Source: Branchiostoma floridae
Lineage: Eukaryota; Chordata; Leptocardii; Amphioxiformes; Branchiostomatidae
Reading direction: 5' to 3'
Length of the DNA: 64,000 bases
Assembly (NCBI RefSeq): GCF_000003815.2
Contig: NC_049990.1
Span: forward strand, 4,341,803 to 4,405,802
Part shown: piece after piece, positions 18,320 through 28,619 of the stretch
Layout of the letters: each line of letters starts with the position of its first letter
How positions within the stretch are numbered: position 1 is the first letter of the stretch
Notes under the pieces: model-generated
Database searches by the model: none
Told to the model about the DNA's origin: nothing
Seen by the model: only the letters and a program-made list of their open reading frames with translations
Position numbers and translations under genes: made by a program

Positions 18320-21175
18320 ATGGCTCTTAGAACGGAAGCGCACATATCCATGCTATTTTCTCTGGTCCTTGTGACTGCTGGAGCAGCCTCGGCAAGTTTC
18401 TGCTTCCCTCGCTGTATCAATGCTAGCTGGTCTCAATGTTTAGATGACACGATGCCCGAAGAGCTTGAGTATCAATCGGGTACATGCATCTTATGCAAGC
18501 GACATAGCAATGTTAGCGTCAGCAATACTCACACCCCCACTGTACCCTGTTTGCTGGGTACGCAAAAAGCACTTGCTATCAGGGGAACTCCATTCGGTGT
18601 TCTATCACATAGGAAACTGCCATCCCTTAGCTGGTCATCAGTAGAAACTTTGGTTCTGATCGAGGATGAAATATCAGATTTGGAGCACAATACGATGATT
18701 GTGTTTCCAAATCTCAACCGTTTGAGTCTAGATTTCAACAGGCTGACACATGTCAAACAGAGCTGGTTCATCGGTCTAGAGAACCTCGGTTTGCTAACCT
18801 TATCCAATAACCGAATAGCGCAGATTGACCCGGGGTGCTTCAGCAATATGCCGGGGCTTCTCTGGCTGAGCTTGGAGAACAACGCGTTGAAGGTCGTAGA
18901 CCCCGACTGGTTCCTTGGTCAAACTATGCTATTTTACCTGTACATTGGGGGAAATGACATTCAGACCATTCCTCCAAGCTCGTTCAGGAACATGAGTCTG
19001 TTTGAAATATACCTGCAGAGAAGTGCCCTGTCCTGTCTGGATTGGGGGTTACTAAAGGAACAGAAGTTTCTGGGTACCTTCTCCGTCAGCGGTAACACTC
19101 TGGAAACAGTGCACAATGAAACGCCACATAGATTGGACTGGGCTGTTTCAATACACGAGCAAATCGTATCTGTTGAGGTGCCCAACTTTCTCTATTTCTG
19201 CCTTAAGTATCAACTGTCTCAAGAAAGTAACAATAAGGCCTTTTCGTGGAGGTTTGAATCAGCTGATGCTGTACCTCATCCCGAGTCAAAACACAAAGCT
19301 GCACCTCCAGTATGTCGTGAGTTAAATGAAGGTGGATTTCCACCAAACCAAATCACTTTGCCACGTTTTGTCGTCATTGCTACGAACGACAACCCAGAAA
19401 TGGGGGGCCCCAGCAACCATTCGTACCGAGAGAAGTGCAGACGGGTGTGGGAACACAACCTGGGCGTTACAGTAGCTTTGAAGGATAGCTCTGCCTTACA
19501 GCTGGTTTCCTTGGGTGTAGGGAACACAACCGAGGCAGATGTTGCTATACTGGTTGACAACACACCACCACACAACAGCACCATAGAGTCAGTCACCGAT
19601 TCAAACGAAAACCAAAACAGAACCAACGCAGACACTTTCCACGCAGATAACGTAAATCTAACGTGCATTATCCTCTCGAAACACAACCAAGCCCCATTAT
19701 TCTTAGCCATCCACCGAGTTCCAAACAGGCTCCCAAAAGCATGCCCTGTGCACAAAAGCGACAAAGACCAAACAAGCTTTCAGACACCCATGCCCAACAC
19801 TAGGCCCCAAACAACAGAAGAGTTAAGATCTCTGACACTTGCAAATCAGCCCACAATGACATCCACATTGCAGCTAGGCACTCTCGAAACCAATCTTGAC
19901 CAATTCACGAGTACGCCCGCACCAAAGTTCCCTGTCATCCCAGTTGTTGTCTCAGTCGTAGGCATTCTGATCTTGTTCCTCTCCTTGGGATTTCTGCTGA
20001 AGAAGTGCCTGTCGAAGTTAAGAAAAGGGAACAGTTTACAGGACAATATGGATGGCAGCAATAGACAGGTAGCAACGATTACTGGTCTTGTCACCTGCAC
20101 CTCAATGCCTTCGGCCCTCCAATCTGCTTCTGCTCAGGGGCCTCCTACCCTCCAACATGACTACACTGAGATCCCAGATCATGTAGCTGCTGCTCAAAGG
20201 CCTCTGCCTGCCCTTCCACACACCTACGCAGAGATCCCAGATCATTTAGCTCTTGCTCAGCGGCCTCTACCTGCCTTCCCACTTTTGCCATGCAATGTTA
20301 GCCTAGGTGTTGCAAAGCCCGCAGGGGAAAACAAGTATAACACGCTTCCTGCCGTAAGACGTACACGACAGGAGAGCCAAGATGTCACAGCGTCTTGCGA
20401 TTCCCTGCCTGCTCTCGTCCATTCCTTAGAAGTCTCTGAACGTAACATCTTAGAGAGTCCTGATGAGGAACCCATTCCCTTATACAGTGCTGCTGCAGAG
20501 CCCTCGCTTTCTACACTCACACAAACCGGGCAGAACTTTCCAATCTACCAGGGAAGTTGCCCTACTTTGCGAAGTCCGCAGCCGACTGCAGGTAGACTTG
20601 TTACGTATGGCCTGCCCATGAAAGATATGCACCGTTGTGGTAGACTATATGGGTCTCCTCAAAAGAATTTGCCATATGTCATCTTAGGGGAGGAAGCCCA
20701 AAGTATAACGCGCCGACGATTTCTTCCCATCTCGTCTAGCCCCTATTGGCAATGGGAGACCCCGGGCGAGGGAACTCCAAACACACCACGGCGTGCGTCC
20801 CTCCCCCTACCCACACTACCTAATACCTACCGGCCATGGGAGATACCCTTGCAGGGAACCCGTAACACACCACGGTGTGCGTCCCGACCCACACTGCCTA
20901 ACACCTACTGGCCATGGGTGATACCAACAGGGAAGGAAACCCGTAACACACCACGGCGTGCGTCCCTCTCCCTACCCACACTGCCTAACACCTACTGGCC
21001 ATGGGAGATACCCATGCAGGGCACCCGTAACACACCACGGCGTGCGTCCCTCCCCCTACCCACACTGCCTAACACCTACTGGCCATGGGAGATACCCATG
21101 CAGGGCACCCGTAACACACCACGGCGTGCGTCCCGACCCACACTACCTAACACCTACTGGCCATGGGAGATCTAG
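18320..21175 (+). CDS. Leucine-rich-repeat single-pass receptor with tyrosine motifs and repeat tail
   Basis: 951 aa from ATG 18320; TTTCTTTCAG at 18300 looks like a 3' splice site just upstream, so a 5' UTR exon is likely. Residues 1-25 form a signal peptide (MLFSLVLVTAGAASA). An N-terminal Cys cluster precedes about six LRRs (roughly residues 85-270, e.g. LGLLTLSNNRIAQIDPGCFS). A Thr/Asn-rich stalk with several N-glycosylation sequons follows. One membrane helix lies near 537-563 (VIPVVVSVVGILILFLSLGF), then KKCLSKLRK. The cytoplasmic part has DYTEI (Y615) and TYAEI (about Y636) in a duplicated PLPALPHTYAEIPDH unit, plus YNTL and YVIL, which could recruit SH2 proteins. The tail from about residue 808 is six 28-aa minisatellite units with RRAS/RCAS cores. 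No TIR domain is seen. It is probably a surface recognition or adhesion receptor; no orthologue is recognised. Confidence 0.8.
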   Translation: MALRTEAHISMLFSLVLVTAGAASASFCFPRCINASWSQCLDDTMPEELEYQSGTCILCKRHSNVSVSNTHTPTVPCLLGTQKALAIRGTPFGVLSHRKLPSLSWSSVETLVLIEDEISDLEHNTMIVFPNLNRLSLDFNRLTHVKQSWFIGLENLGLLTLSNNRIAQIDPGCFSNMPGLLWLSLENNALKVVDPDWFLGQTMLFYLYIGGNDIQTIPPSSFRNMSLFEIYLQRSALSCLDWGLLKEQKFLGTFSVSGNTLETVHNETPHRLDWAVSIHEQIVSVEVPNFLYFCLKYQLSQESNNKAFSWRFESADAVPHPESKHKAAPPVCRELNEGGFPPNQITLPRFVVIATNDNPEMGGPSNHSYREKCRRVWEHNLGVTVALKDSSALQLVSLGVGNTTEADVAILVDNTPPHNSTIESVTDSNENQNRTNADTFHADNVNLTCIILSKHNQAPLFLAIHRVPNRLPKACPVHKSDKDQTSFQTPMPNTRPQTTEELRSLTLANQPTMTSTLQLGTLETNLDQFTSTPAPKFPVIPVVVSVVGILILFLSLGFLLKKCLSKLRKGNSLQDNMDGSNRQVATITGLVTCTSMPSALQSASAQGPPTLQHDYTEIPDHVAAAQRPLPALPHTYAEIPDHLALAQRPLPAFPLLPCNVSLGVAKPAGENKYNTLPAVRRTRQESQDVTASCDSLPALVHSLEVSERNILESPDEEPIPLYSAAAEPSLSTLTQTGQNFPIYQGSCPTLRSPQPTAGRLVTYGLPMKDMHRCGRLYGSPQKNLPYVILGEEAQSITRRRFLPISSSPYWQWETPGEGTPNTPRRASLPLPTLPNTYRPWEIPLQGTRNTPRCASRPTLPNTYWPWVIPTGKETRNTPRRASLSLPTLPNTYWPWEIPMQGTRNTPRRASLPLPTLPNTYWPWEIPMQGTRNTPRRASRPTLPNTYWPWEI

Positions 21176-21690
21176 ATTACTGGGGAGGGAACCCAAAACA
21201 CGCCATGGCGTGCGTCCCTCCCCCTACCCACACTGCCTAACACCTTCTGGCCATGGGAGCTGACAGTAGGCAGGGTAGGGTACCCGTAACACACCACGGC
21301 GTGCGTCCCTCCCCCTCGTCACACTACCTAACACTTACTGGCCAGGGGAGACCCCAGGGGAGGGGCTATGTAACACATCACGGCGTGCGTCCCTCCCCCT
21401 ACCCACACTGCCTAACACCTTCTGGCCATGGGAGCTGACAGTAGGCAGGGCAGGGTACCCGTAACACACCACGGCGTGCGTCCCTCTCCCTCGTCACACT
21501 ACCTTACAGTTACTGGCCAGGGGAGACCCCAGGGGAGGGGCTATGTAACGTATCACGGCGTGCGTCCCTCCCCCTACCCACACTGCCTCTACTGGCCATG
21601 GGAGATCTAGATTACTGGGGAGGGAACATCCCACGGCGCCTCCCCCTCCTCACACTGCATAACACCTACTAGCTATGTGAGGCGCCAGGG
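20740..21690 (+). repeat. 84-bp coding minisatellite crossing the LRR gene stop codon
   Basis: Units contain CACACCACGGCGTGCGTCCC and ACCTACTGGCCATGGGAGAT. Six units are translated; the frame then closes at TAG 21173-21175 (GAGATCTAG). At least six more diverged units continue in the 3' flank with other spacing, including a longer composite unit seen around 21240-21420 and again around 21420-21600. The GAGATCTAGATTACTGGGGA junction recurs at about 21603. Confidence 0.92.
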
Positions 21691-22661
21691 GCAATGACAG
21701 ACTACCAAAAAGTAAATTGACAAATCATAAACTCCCATACCATATACCATGCCAGATATTCAAATACACTGTTTTTGTCAATGAAAAAAGGCGCCACTGC
21801 GCATCATATGATCATGTAACCTTTTTCTGTAGGGCAATAGATATTGGTCTGTAATTAAGGAAGGTCCGGATTGTTGCTCACCCTTGTCAACAGCTTTACA
21901 TCGACAGCAACTTACATTCCAATACTGCAGCATACAGTGCACCTCTCTCTCTCTCTTTCCAAAATCATATCCAGTAGCTTGATTTACTGCTATTTGGCAT
22001 ATAGTATTACTATGTTAAACCTTCATCGACGTATCAGAGATGCATTTTGTCCACAAACAGCAGACCGATTTCAATACTTCCGACTTGAGAAATTCAGACA
22101 AGGGTGAACATGAGTAAACGTAGCTTATGCAAAACCATGTGTCCTTCGCATGAGGGATAACAAAGGCCTGCAAAGAGATATCATACTTAATTCCAACAAA
22201 CAAGTTTTGGGTATAGATCATGAAAGTAAATTATGAATAGGAGGATCTTACTTGCATAATTAATAAGACAAAGTCTAAAAGATGGAAGTGTGTGACGTGT
22301 TTGAGTTGATATTATTAGACATAAATTACGAAATTGTTTGCAAAGTTTTGGAAAGGTTTTTGGAAAGGTTTAGACACGTGCATTTGTAGCATGAGTTACA
22401 TGTACGCAAAATTGCATAATTGCCTCCAAGTACGACGTTATGTTTTCGTTGTGTGTCAGTGAATGTTTGTGATGATGTGTGTTCGTAGATATTTGAATGC
22501 AACTAAGTGAGAGGAAGATAGTGCGAAGGAGATTACAAAGGTAAATGGGACCAATGGAGGCCACTAATTCGGAGGGAGTACTTGTTCAATTATGTCAGTC
22601 TGTGGCAGTATTTGTTAGCTGTGTAATACATGTACGTTAGTACCTAATCAGGAACATTGTT
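21691..22661. other. No gene recognised
   Basis: An AT-rich spacer between the LRR gene and the LINE. It contains a short CTCTCTCTCT run near 21944 and no convincing exon. Confidence 0.6.
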
Positions 22662-22682
22662 AACAAAAGATTGGGAGATATT

Positions 22683-22694
22683 CAAGATGGCGGC
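22683..22694 (+). promoter_or_regulatory. YY1-type CAAGATGGCGGC at position +10 of the LINE
   Basis: The motif AAGATGGCGGC is a classical YY1 site. It starts at nucleotide 10 of the element as defined by the target duplication. A similar site lies near +13 in the human L1 5' UTR, where it positions transcription initiation. Confidence 0.7.
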
Positions 22695-22832
22695 GCGGGT
22701 GTAGGACCCATGTGTGTGAGCTCCGCAAACCTTCCGGAATTTTAAGCTAAAAGCAACAAATATTCTTTTGTATCAGCGTTCTAGCCATCGTCCTTGATTT
22801 TTCTGACTCTGTGCATGTGACAGTTGGTGAAA

Positions 22833-23594
22833 ATGGGCACACGGAAAAGGCGTGGGGCAACAACTAGACTCGAGTCAACAGGCGACTTTTCAGATAATGG
22901 CGACGATAAGGACCCACCCGACTTCGAATCGTTTGTCAGAGAGCAGTTCAGCAAACTGTTGGACGGCCAAAAGTCCTTACGTGCGGAGGTACGTGCTCTT
23001 GAGGAAAACCTGGAGAAAAATGTACAGATATTGGAGGATCGTTTGGGCAAAACTGAAGCAAAAACAAACGAGATACAGAAGAAACTGCGTGAAATCGACG
23101 AGGGCGCTAATCGAATCAACGAACGGGTGCAGTCAGCGACCGAGGGAATCGAAGAACTACAACGGAAATGCAATAAACTGGAACGTTTTTCGCGTAGAAA
23201 CAACATCAGGATCATCGGTAGAAAGGTGGAGAAGGGGGAGAACTGTCTAATCACCGTAAGGAAGATCCTGCACGAGAAATTCGGACGGACGGATATCAAA
23301 ATTGAGCGAGCCCACCCTGACGGCCCCCCCAACAAACATGGCGGGGACAAGACACCCCAGCACATTCTTTTCAAAGTGAACAGCTACCAGGACAAGATTC
23401 ACCTGATGAAAGCCTCGCGGGAGCAGCTCAAGAACGAGAACTATTACTTCACTGATGACTTGACAGCCGTTGACTTACAAGAAAAACGTAAGTGGAAAGA
23501 CAAAGTGAAACAAGCCTATGACAATGGAAAAAAGTATCGGTTTTTCAACGGTTTTTGGAGAGATACTCAAGGAAAAGCTGTGAGCTTTACTTAA
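22833..23594 (+). CDS. LINE ORF1: L1-type nucleic-acid-binding coiled-coil protein
   Basis: 253 aa from ATG 22833 (an in-frame TTG and GTG lie just upstream). An acidic/charged N-terminus is followed by a long coiled coil (about residues 45-120, rich in E/K/L heptads, ending NKLERFSRRNNIRIIG). Then come an L1 ORF1p RRM-like domain (RKILHEKFGRTDIKIERAHP, HILFKVNSYQDKIHLMKASR) and a C-terminal domain (KYRFFNGFWRDTQGKAVSFT). The family protein trimerises, binds the element's RNA and acts as a nucleic-acid chaperone in the RNP. The family is recognised from domain order and motifs; no frameshift is present. Confidence 0.85.
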   Translation: MGTRKRRGATTRLESTGDFSDNGDDKDPPDFESFVREQFSKLLDGQKSLRAEVRALEENLEKNVQILEDRLGKTEAKTNEIQKKLREIDEGANRINERVQSATEGIEELQRKCNKLERFSRRNNIRIIGRKVEKGENCLITVRKILHEKFGRTDIKIERAHPDGPPNKHGGDKTPQHILFKVNSYQDKIHLMKASREQLKNENYYFTDDLTAVDLQEKRKWKDKVKQAYDNGKKYRFFNGFWRDTQGKAVSFT

Positions 23595-24491
23595 TGTCTC
23601 AGTAATGATTATTTCAGGATGAGATGAGAATGTCTGAATGCTATCTAGATAGCCTTGGCTCGATTCTCATAATTTAATTATTATTTGATATGTTATTGTA
23701 TTGTTATCGTCTGATTTTCCTTTAGTTACAGGGCTTGCCTTGATTATCTTCTGTTACCATTGATCCATATATTGACTCTATGACAATTTGATTTGAAGGT
23801 TTGCCCTGTGAAGTTTCATTATGTTATTCTTATGTTGTAGTGCCTGCTATTAATTCCTTTTGATGTTGTTACCAACTCCGAAGCGTGAGTAGTGAATGAA
23901 TGAATACCACAGTAACCTTGTCTCGATTTCCTAAGATGGCCAATTTTTTTTTTTTTTTTTTTTTTCTACTGTTGCGCTTTACTAGATATATAATTACAGG
24001 GCTTGACTTGTTTTTTTGTTATTGATCCACATACCAAAATTGATCCGTATATGACATTTTGATCTGAAAGGTTAGCCCTGTCTTGAAAATTCTCGGTTAA
24101 AATGTAAATGAATATATTAAAATGTAAAATAGGAGCCAATCATGCAAATTATGTTAACGGCCGACCGACGGATGGTCAGGGCGCCTGAAACCCTGTGTAT
24201 ATGTCTTTGTTTCATCATTTCTGGGAACCATCCTAGCACGTTATATGCTGTTAGATTTTGTTTAGTTTCTAAGGTGGTTGACACCCTACCTTTGTTTGTT
24301 AACTGTGTTTCCGTTATCTTGAGTTATATCTGTATGTGTGTTTATGTTCAATATCTGGCTTACTCATGTAACCCAGTGGATTTTTGTGCATGTTCGGATA
24401 CCACGGATCCTGAAATTGTTATATATATGTATGTCGTAATCAAGTACTCCCATAGTTACACATTACTTTTTATGAACGAAAAACCTCTGAC
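23595..24491 (+). other. LINE inter-ORF region with T tract and repeated foldbacks
   Basis: This 897-bp spacer is long for an L1-type element. It holds an uninterrupted run of about 24 T (23942-23965). On either side of it lie two related 80-90-bp segments (about 23731-23816 and 23997-24083). Each starts ACAGGGCTTG and ends with GCCCTGT, so each can fold into a stem. A 117-codon open frame (24142-24495) overlaps the ORF2 start but has no recognisable features. Confidence 0.75.
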
Positions 24492-27400
24492 ATGAGTACT
24501 ACCATTGGTTCATATAACGTAAATGGCATTGCAAACCCACGTAAAAGACGTGAAGTGTTTAACTGGCTTAAAGAAAAAAATTATGACATAATTTGTTTAC
24601 AAGAAACCCATTCATCACCAGAACACGAAATGGCCTGGAAACAAGATTGGCATGGGGAAGTCTTTTTTAATCACGGAACAACAAACCAACGGGGAGTGTT
24701 GATTCTATGCAAGGAAAACTTAAAATTTACTATCAATAACTGTTCTAGAGATGATGATGGGCGACTGTTGATAATAGACATTTCTATAAATGACTTGAAT
24801 TTCTGTATTTGCAATTTGTACGCACCAAATAGGGACAACCCCGACTTTTTTGACAATATTGAAAAATTGATGTCTAACTATAATCATGGAAATTTTATAA
24901 TCGTTGGGGATTTCAATACAGTCCAGAACGCCAAATTAGATAGAGCCGGACGAAACCCAGCGGTCTATCACCCAAATGCACAGCAGAAAATTAATGATCT
25001 TATGTTTGCTTTAGAATTGGTTGATGTATGGCGATATAAACATCCTAATACAGTTAGATTCACATGGAGAAGGGGGAAACAAGCCAGCCGTTTGGATTAT
25101 TTTCTGGTTTCTTTTTCGCTTTTAGCAGATATTTCAAATGTTAGAATTTTGGACCGGCTCAAGTCCGATCACAAGATTATTTCACTAAATATACAAACCG
25201 TTAAACACCCACGTGGGAGGAATTATTGGAAATTCAACCAAACATTGCTGACAGATGTAAATTTTCAGCAGAAAACTGAAGAATTCATTGATGAGTTTTT
25301 TAGATTCAATATTGGTACGAGTGACCCGTTAACGGTATGGGATACTTTTAAGTGTTGTTTTAGAGGACACACAATCAGTTTTGCCTCCAAGAAACGAAAA
25401 GAATTTATCTCAAAAGAAAATGATATCAAAAAACATATCGAACAGTTAAACGAAAAATTAGATGAGACAGATGAGCCTTCACAAACTGTACTTGACGAAC
25501 TTAGCTCACTACAGAGTGAATTAGAGATACTATATGAACAGAAATCAGATCAGATGTTCTATAAACAGAGAGCTGATTGGATGGAATTTTCTGACAGGTG
25601 TACGAAACAATTTCTTGATCTTGGTCGACGAAATTCCTCTAAGAAAAATGTTATAAATTTGAAAACAACAGACGGAGAAAATATACAGGACCCTAAACGG
25701 GCTATAGAAGAAATCAAGTCATTTTACCATTCTCTTTATTCCTTTAGCGATCCCCCTAAAGACTTAGATGATGATAATTGTGAACCCTTTTTTCCAGGTG
25801 ACCTACATGTACATTTAGATACTGAACAGAAAAACTCCTGTGAGGGCCTTATTACAGAAAAAGAGCTATGGGAAGCCATAGATAGTTTTAAAGAAGGCAA
25901 AACTCCAGGAATCGACGGCATTCCAGTCGAGGTTTATAAGACTTTTTTTCGAAATTTAAAGAATCCAATGCTACATTTATTTAATCATGCATATGAAAGT
26001 GGGAACTTATCAGATTCACAGAAAGAAGGATTAATTACTTTATTATTGAAACAAGATTCGAATGGAGAATATAAAGATCCGACTGCTCTTAATAATTGGC
26101 GACCCTTATCATTGTTATGTTGCGACGTACGTATTTTGTCAAAAGTTATCTCACTTAGGATAAGAAAAGTTATTTCTAATTTGATACATAAAGATCAATG
26201 TGGTTTTTTGCAAAACAGATTTATAGGGGAAAACATATGTCAAATAACTGAAATAATACAACTCTATGAAAAAGAAAAATTGCCTGGTATGATCTTTATA
26301 GCTGATTTTGAAAAAGCATTCGATAAACTAAGGTGGGATTTTATGTTTAGGGCTTTGCGGTTTTTTGGATTTGGAGAATCATTTATACGCTGGGTTTCGG
26401 TACTCTATAAGGACATTACTAGCAAAGTAATAAATAATGGTTATATTTCAACTCCATTCAAGCTGTCTCGTGGAGTACGACAAGGGTGTCCCCTCTCACC
26501 GTATCTGTTTATTTTATGCGTTGAATTGCTTGCCGTGAAGATAAGATCCAATAACAATATAAAGGGAATTACATTGCACGAAACAGAAATTAAGGTATCC
26601 CAATTTGCAGACGATTCAAATTTTCCACTACAGCCAACTTTAACATCACTCCTAGCACTGACAAAAGACCTCAACAATTTTTCAGAAATTTCTGGTTTAG
26701 ATCCAAATTATAGTAAGTGTAAAATATTAAGAATAGGAACGCTAAGGAATACCCATTTCACTTTGCCATGTAACCTCCCAGTTCAATGGACAGATGGACC
26801 AGTTAAAATGCTTGGAGTTGGGATCACAGGTGACACAAACAAACTTACGAAAAACTATGAAGATCGATTAATTAAAATTGACAGAACCCTTCTGCCATGG
26901 AAAATGATTCCAATGTCCCTATACGGAAAGGTCACTCTCATTAATACCCTTGTTGTGTCGCAATTTACTCACTTATTTATGTCATTACCATCCCCAGAAA
27001 AATCATTTTTCCAAAGATATGAGCAGAAAGTTTTTAGATTTATTTGGAATGGTAAACCTGAAAAAATTAAACGTAAAGTTATTTACAATACATATGATAA
27101 GGGTGGTTTAGGATTGATACATCTACCCACATTCGATCGTACACGCAAAGCTTCTTGGGTTCCGAGAATGTTTTGTCAGCACAACTCAAATCGCAAGCCT
27201 CTTTTAGATACTTCTTCTGTGGTATTCAGCAGACATCTTTACCCATTTTTACAACTGTCTTTAGATGATATAACTTCTATGCGACCACTTTATACCATTA
27301 GTCCTTTCTTTAAAGACGTCTTAAAGGCGTGGTTGTCCCTACAATATAAGCCTCCTGAAACATACAAAGATATACAAAATCAAATTATTTGGTGCAACTC

Positions 27401-28286
27401 GAATATCCTTGTAGAAAGTAAACCTATAGCTTTAGAAACTCCAATGTCATGTGGGATGATTCATATCAATGATATACTAGACCTTGATGGCAAATTATTG
27501 TCATATGATGATGTTATTAAAAAATTCGGTAAAGTTATTGGCAGAATGGGTTACAATAGTATAGTCTCCGCAATTCCAAATGATTGGAAAAAGGAACTAC
27601 TTAAACATTCCCCAACCGTAGGTCCAATTATACCATCTGCAGCCCACTACATATGGCTAAAAACATGTCGAATTCATAAAAAGACATATTCGTTCTTCCT
27701 ACAGAAAAACAATATAGCAATGTCCCCTACGAATATTCAGTCTTATTGGGAAGATGAATTTAATGTACCTCTCCCATGGCATCACATTTTCAAGTTAATT
27801 TATAAAACAACGATTTCACCCAGATTAAGAATACTTCAATACAAAATAGTGCATAAAACGTTGGCAACAAGAAAAATGTTGCATCGGTGGAAAATTGCTG
27901 ATAGTCCATTGTGTGTTCACTGTAAACTTGAAGAAGAAACAATACGACATATTTTCTGGGAATGCCCCAGAGTTCATGAGTTGTGGACAAAAACACAAAA
28001 ATGGCTAGAATCAATTTTTCTCCAAAAGTATAATTTTGATGCGATGAATGTGATAATGGGAGAGTTTAGGTTAGACCATCCACCAATTTTAAACATGATA
28101 ATCCTACTTGCCAAAAACTTTATAATGCACAACAACCAGCAACATCTCTCTATGAAGCAATTTATGAATATGATAAAAACCCATGAACATATAGAATACA
28201 TCATTGCTGTAAGAAAACAAAAGCTGAATTATCATTTAAAAAAATGGGAGACACTTCGCTTAGCTCTGTTTCCTACTGTCCCTTGA
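24492..28286 (+). CDS. LINE ORF2: endonuclease and reverse transcriptase
   Basis: 1264 aa. The N-terminal APE-type endonuclease shows SYNVNG, CLQETH, NLYAPN, VGDFN, RLDYFLV and SDHKII, the expected metal and catalytic residues. The reverse transcriptase (about residues 440-760) has GKTPGIDGIPVEVYK, NNWRPLSLLC, FIADFEKAFDKLRWDFM, GVRQGCPLSPYLFILC and the catalytic FADD. The C-terminus has a CCHC-type knuckle (CVHCKLEEETIRHIFWECP). The protein nicks target DNA and copies the element RNA by target-primed reverse transcription in the nucleus. Length and motif order fit the L1/Tx1 clade. No inactivating change is seen. Confidence 0.95.
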   Translation: MSTTIGSYNVNGIANPRKRREVFNWLKEKNYDIICLQETHSSPEHEMAWKQDWHGEVFFNHGTTNQRGVLILCKENLKFTINNCSRDDDGRLLIIDISINDLNFCICNLYAPNRDNPDFFDNIEKLMSNYNHGNFIIVGDFNTVQNAKLDRAGRNPAVYHPNAQQKINDLMFALELVDVWRYKHPNTVRFTWRRGKQASRLDYFLVSFSLLADISNVRILDRLKSDHKIISLNIQTVKHPRGRNYWKFNQTLLTDVNFQQKTEEFIDEFFRFNIGTSDPLTVWDTFKCCFRGHTISFASKKRKEFISKENDIKKHIEQLNEKLDETDEPSQTVLDELSSLQSELEILYEQKSDQMFYKQRADWMEFSDRCTKQFLDLGRRNSSKKNVINLKTTDGENIQDPKRAIEEIKSFYHSLYSFSDPPKDLDDDNCEPFFPGDLHVHLDTEQKNSCEGLITEKELWEAIDSFKEGKTPGIDGIPVEVYKTFFRNLKNPMLHLFNHAYESGNLSDSQKEGLITLLLKQDSNGEYKDPTALNNWRPLSLLCCDVRILSKVISLRIRKVISNLIHKDQCGFLQNRFIGENICQITEIIQLYEKEKLPGMIFIADFEKAFDKLRWDFMFRALRFFGFGESFIRWVSVLYKDITSKVINNGYISTPFKLSRGVRQGCPLSPYLFILCVELLAVKIRSNNNIKGITLHETEIKVSQFADDSNFPLQPTLTSLLALTKDLNNFSEISGLDPNYSKCKILRIGTLRNTHFTLPCNLPVQWTDGPVKMLGVGITGDTNKLTKNYEDRLIKIDRTLLPWKMIPMSLYGKVTLINTLVVSQFTHLFMSLPSPEKSFFQRYEQKVFRFIWNGKPEKIKRKVIYNTYDKGGLGLIHLPTFDRTRKASWVPRMFCQHNSNRKPLLDTSSVVFSRHLYPFLQLSLDDITSMRPLYTISPFFKDVLKAWLSLQYKPPETYKDIQNQIIWCNSNILVESKPIALETPMSCGMIHINDILDLDGKLLSYDDVIKKFGKVIGRMGYNSIVSAIPNDWKKELLKHSPTVGPIIPSAAHYIWLKTCRIHKKTYSFFLQKNNIAMSPTNIQSYWEDEFNVPLPWHHIFKLIYKTTISPRLRILQYKIVHKTLATRKMLHRWKIADSPLCVHCKLEEETIRHIFWECPRVHELWTKTQKWLESIFLQKYNFDAMNVIMGEFRLDHPPILNMIILLAKNFIMHNNQQHLSMKQFMNMIKTHEHIEYIIAVRKQKLNYHLKKWETLRLALFPTVP

Positions 28287-28619
28287 TTATTCATTTATTA
28301 TTGTAAACTTGTTTAATTCTGTTGTTTTCATTCATATGTTATCATGATTGTATTTTGTTACAAAAATTAATTTCCTTATGTCCAGCATATTATCTTGTGT
28401 TACAGTTTTGTTTACTTTTATCACCTTGTTCAGAATAATTTCTGTATATCGATCTGCGTATTTATTTGTAATTACTACTGGATTTGTATTCATAAGAATT
28501 AGTCCATTTACGTTCTTTCTACTTGCTTCTTCATCACAGGATCCGTGGTATTTCCTTTGTATGTATTCTTTGTTTGTCCTTATGCGAAAATAATAAAAAG
28601 ATAAATAAAAAAAAAAAAA
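28287..28619 (+). other. LINE 3' UTR and A-rich tail
   Basis: T-rich sequence follows the ORF2 stop, then AATAATAAAAAGATAAATA and a run of A, ending at the 3' target duplication. The minus-strand open frames over this stretch are by-products of the T-rich UTR. Confidence 0.8.

Larger units (their letters stand above)
22674..28619 (+). mobile_element. Full-length L1/Tx1-like non-LTR retrotransposon with target duplication
   Basis: The element is bounded by AACAAAAGATTG at 22662-22673 and again at about 28620-28631, the second following an A-rich tail (AATAAAAAGATAAATAAAA then poly-A). It has a GC-rich 5' end with CAAGATGGCGGC, ORF1 (22833-23594), an 897-bp inter-ORF region, ORF2 (24492-28286) and a short 3' UTR. 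Both ORFs are open throughout. The perfect 12-bp duplication and intact frames indicate recent insertion and possible activity. Confidence 0.95.

Noticed and set aside
20958..21610. Plus-strand frames rich in HCLTPTGHGR...THHGVRPSPYP
   Set aside because: They are alternative frames of the 84-bp minisatellite, overlapping the LRR receptor frame or its 3' flank, without a start context or separate gene evidence.
24142..24495. 117-codon frame between LINE ORF1 and ORF2
   Set aside because: It has no domain, and its composition is that of AT-rich spacer. It could be a small ORF, but nothing supports translation.
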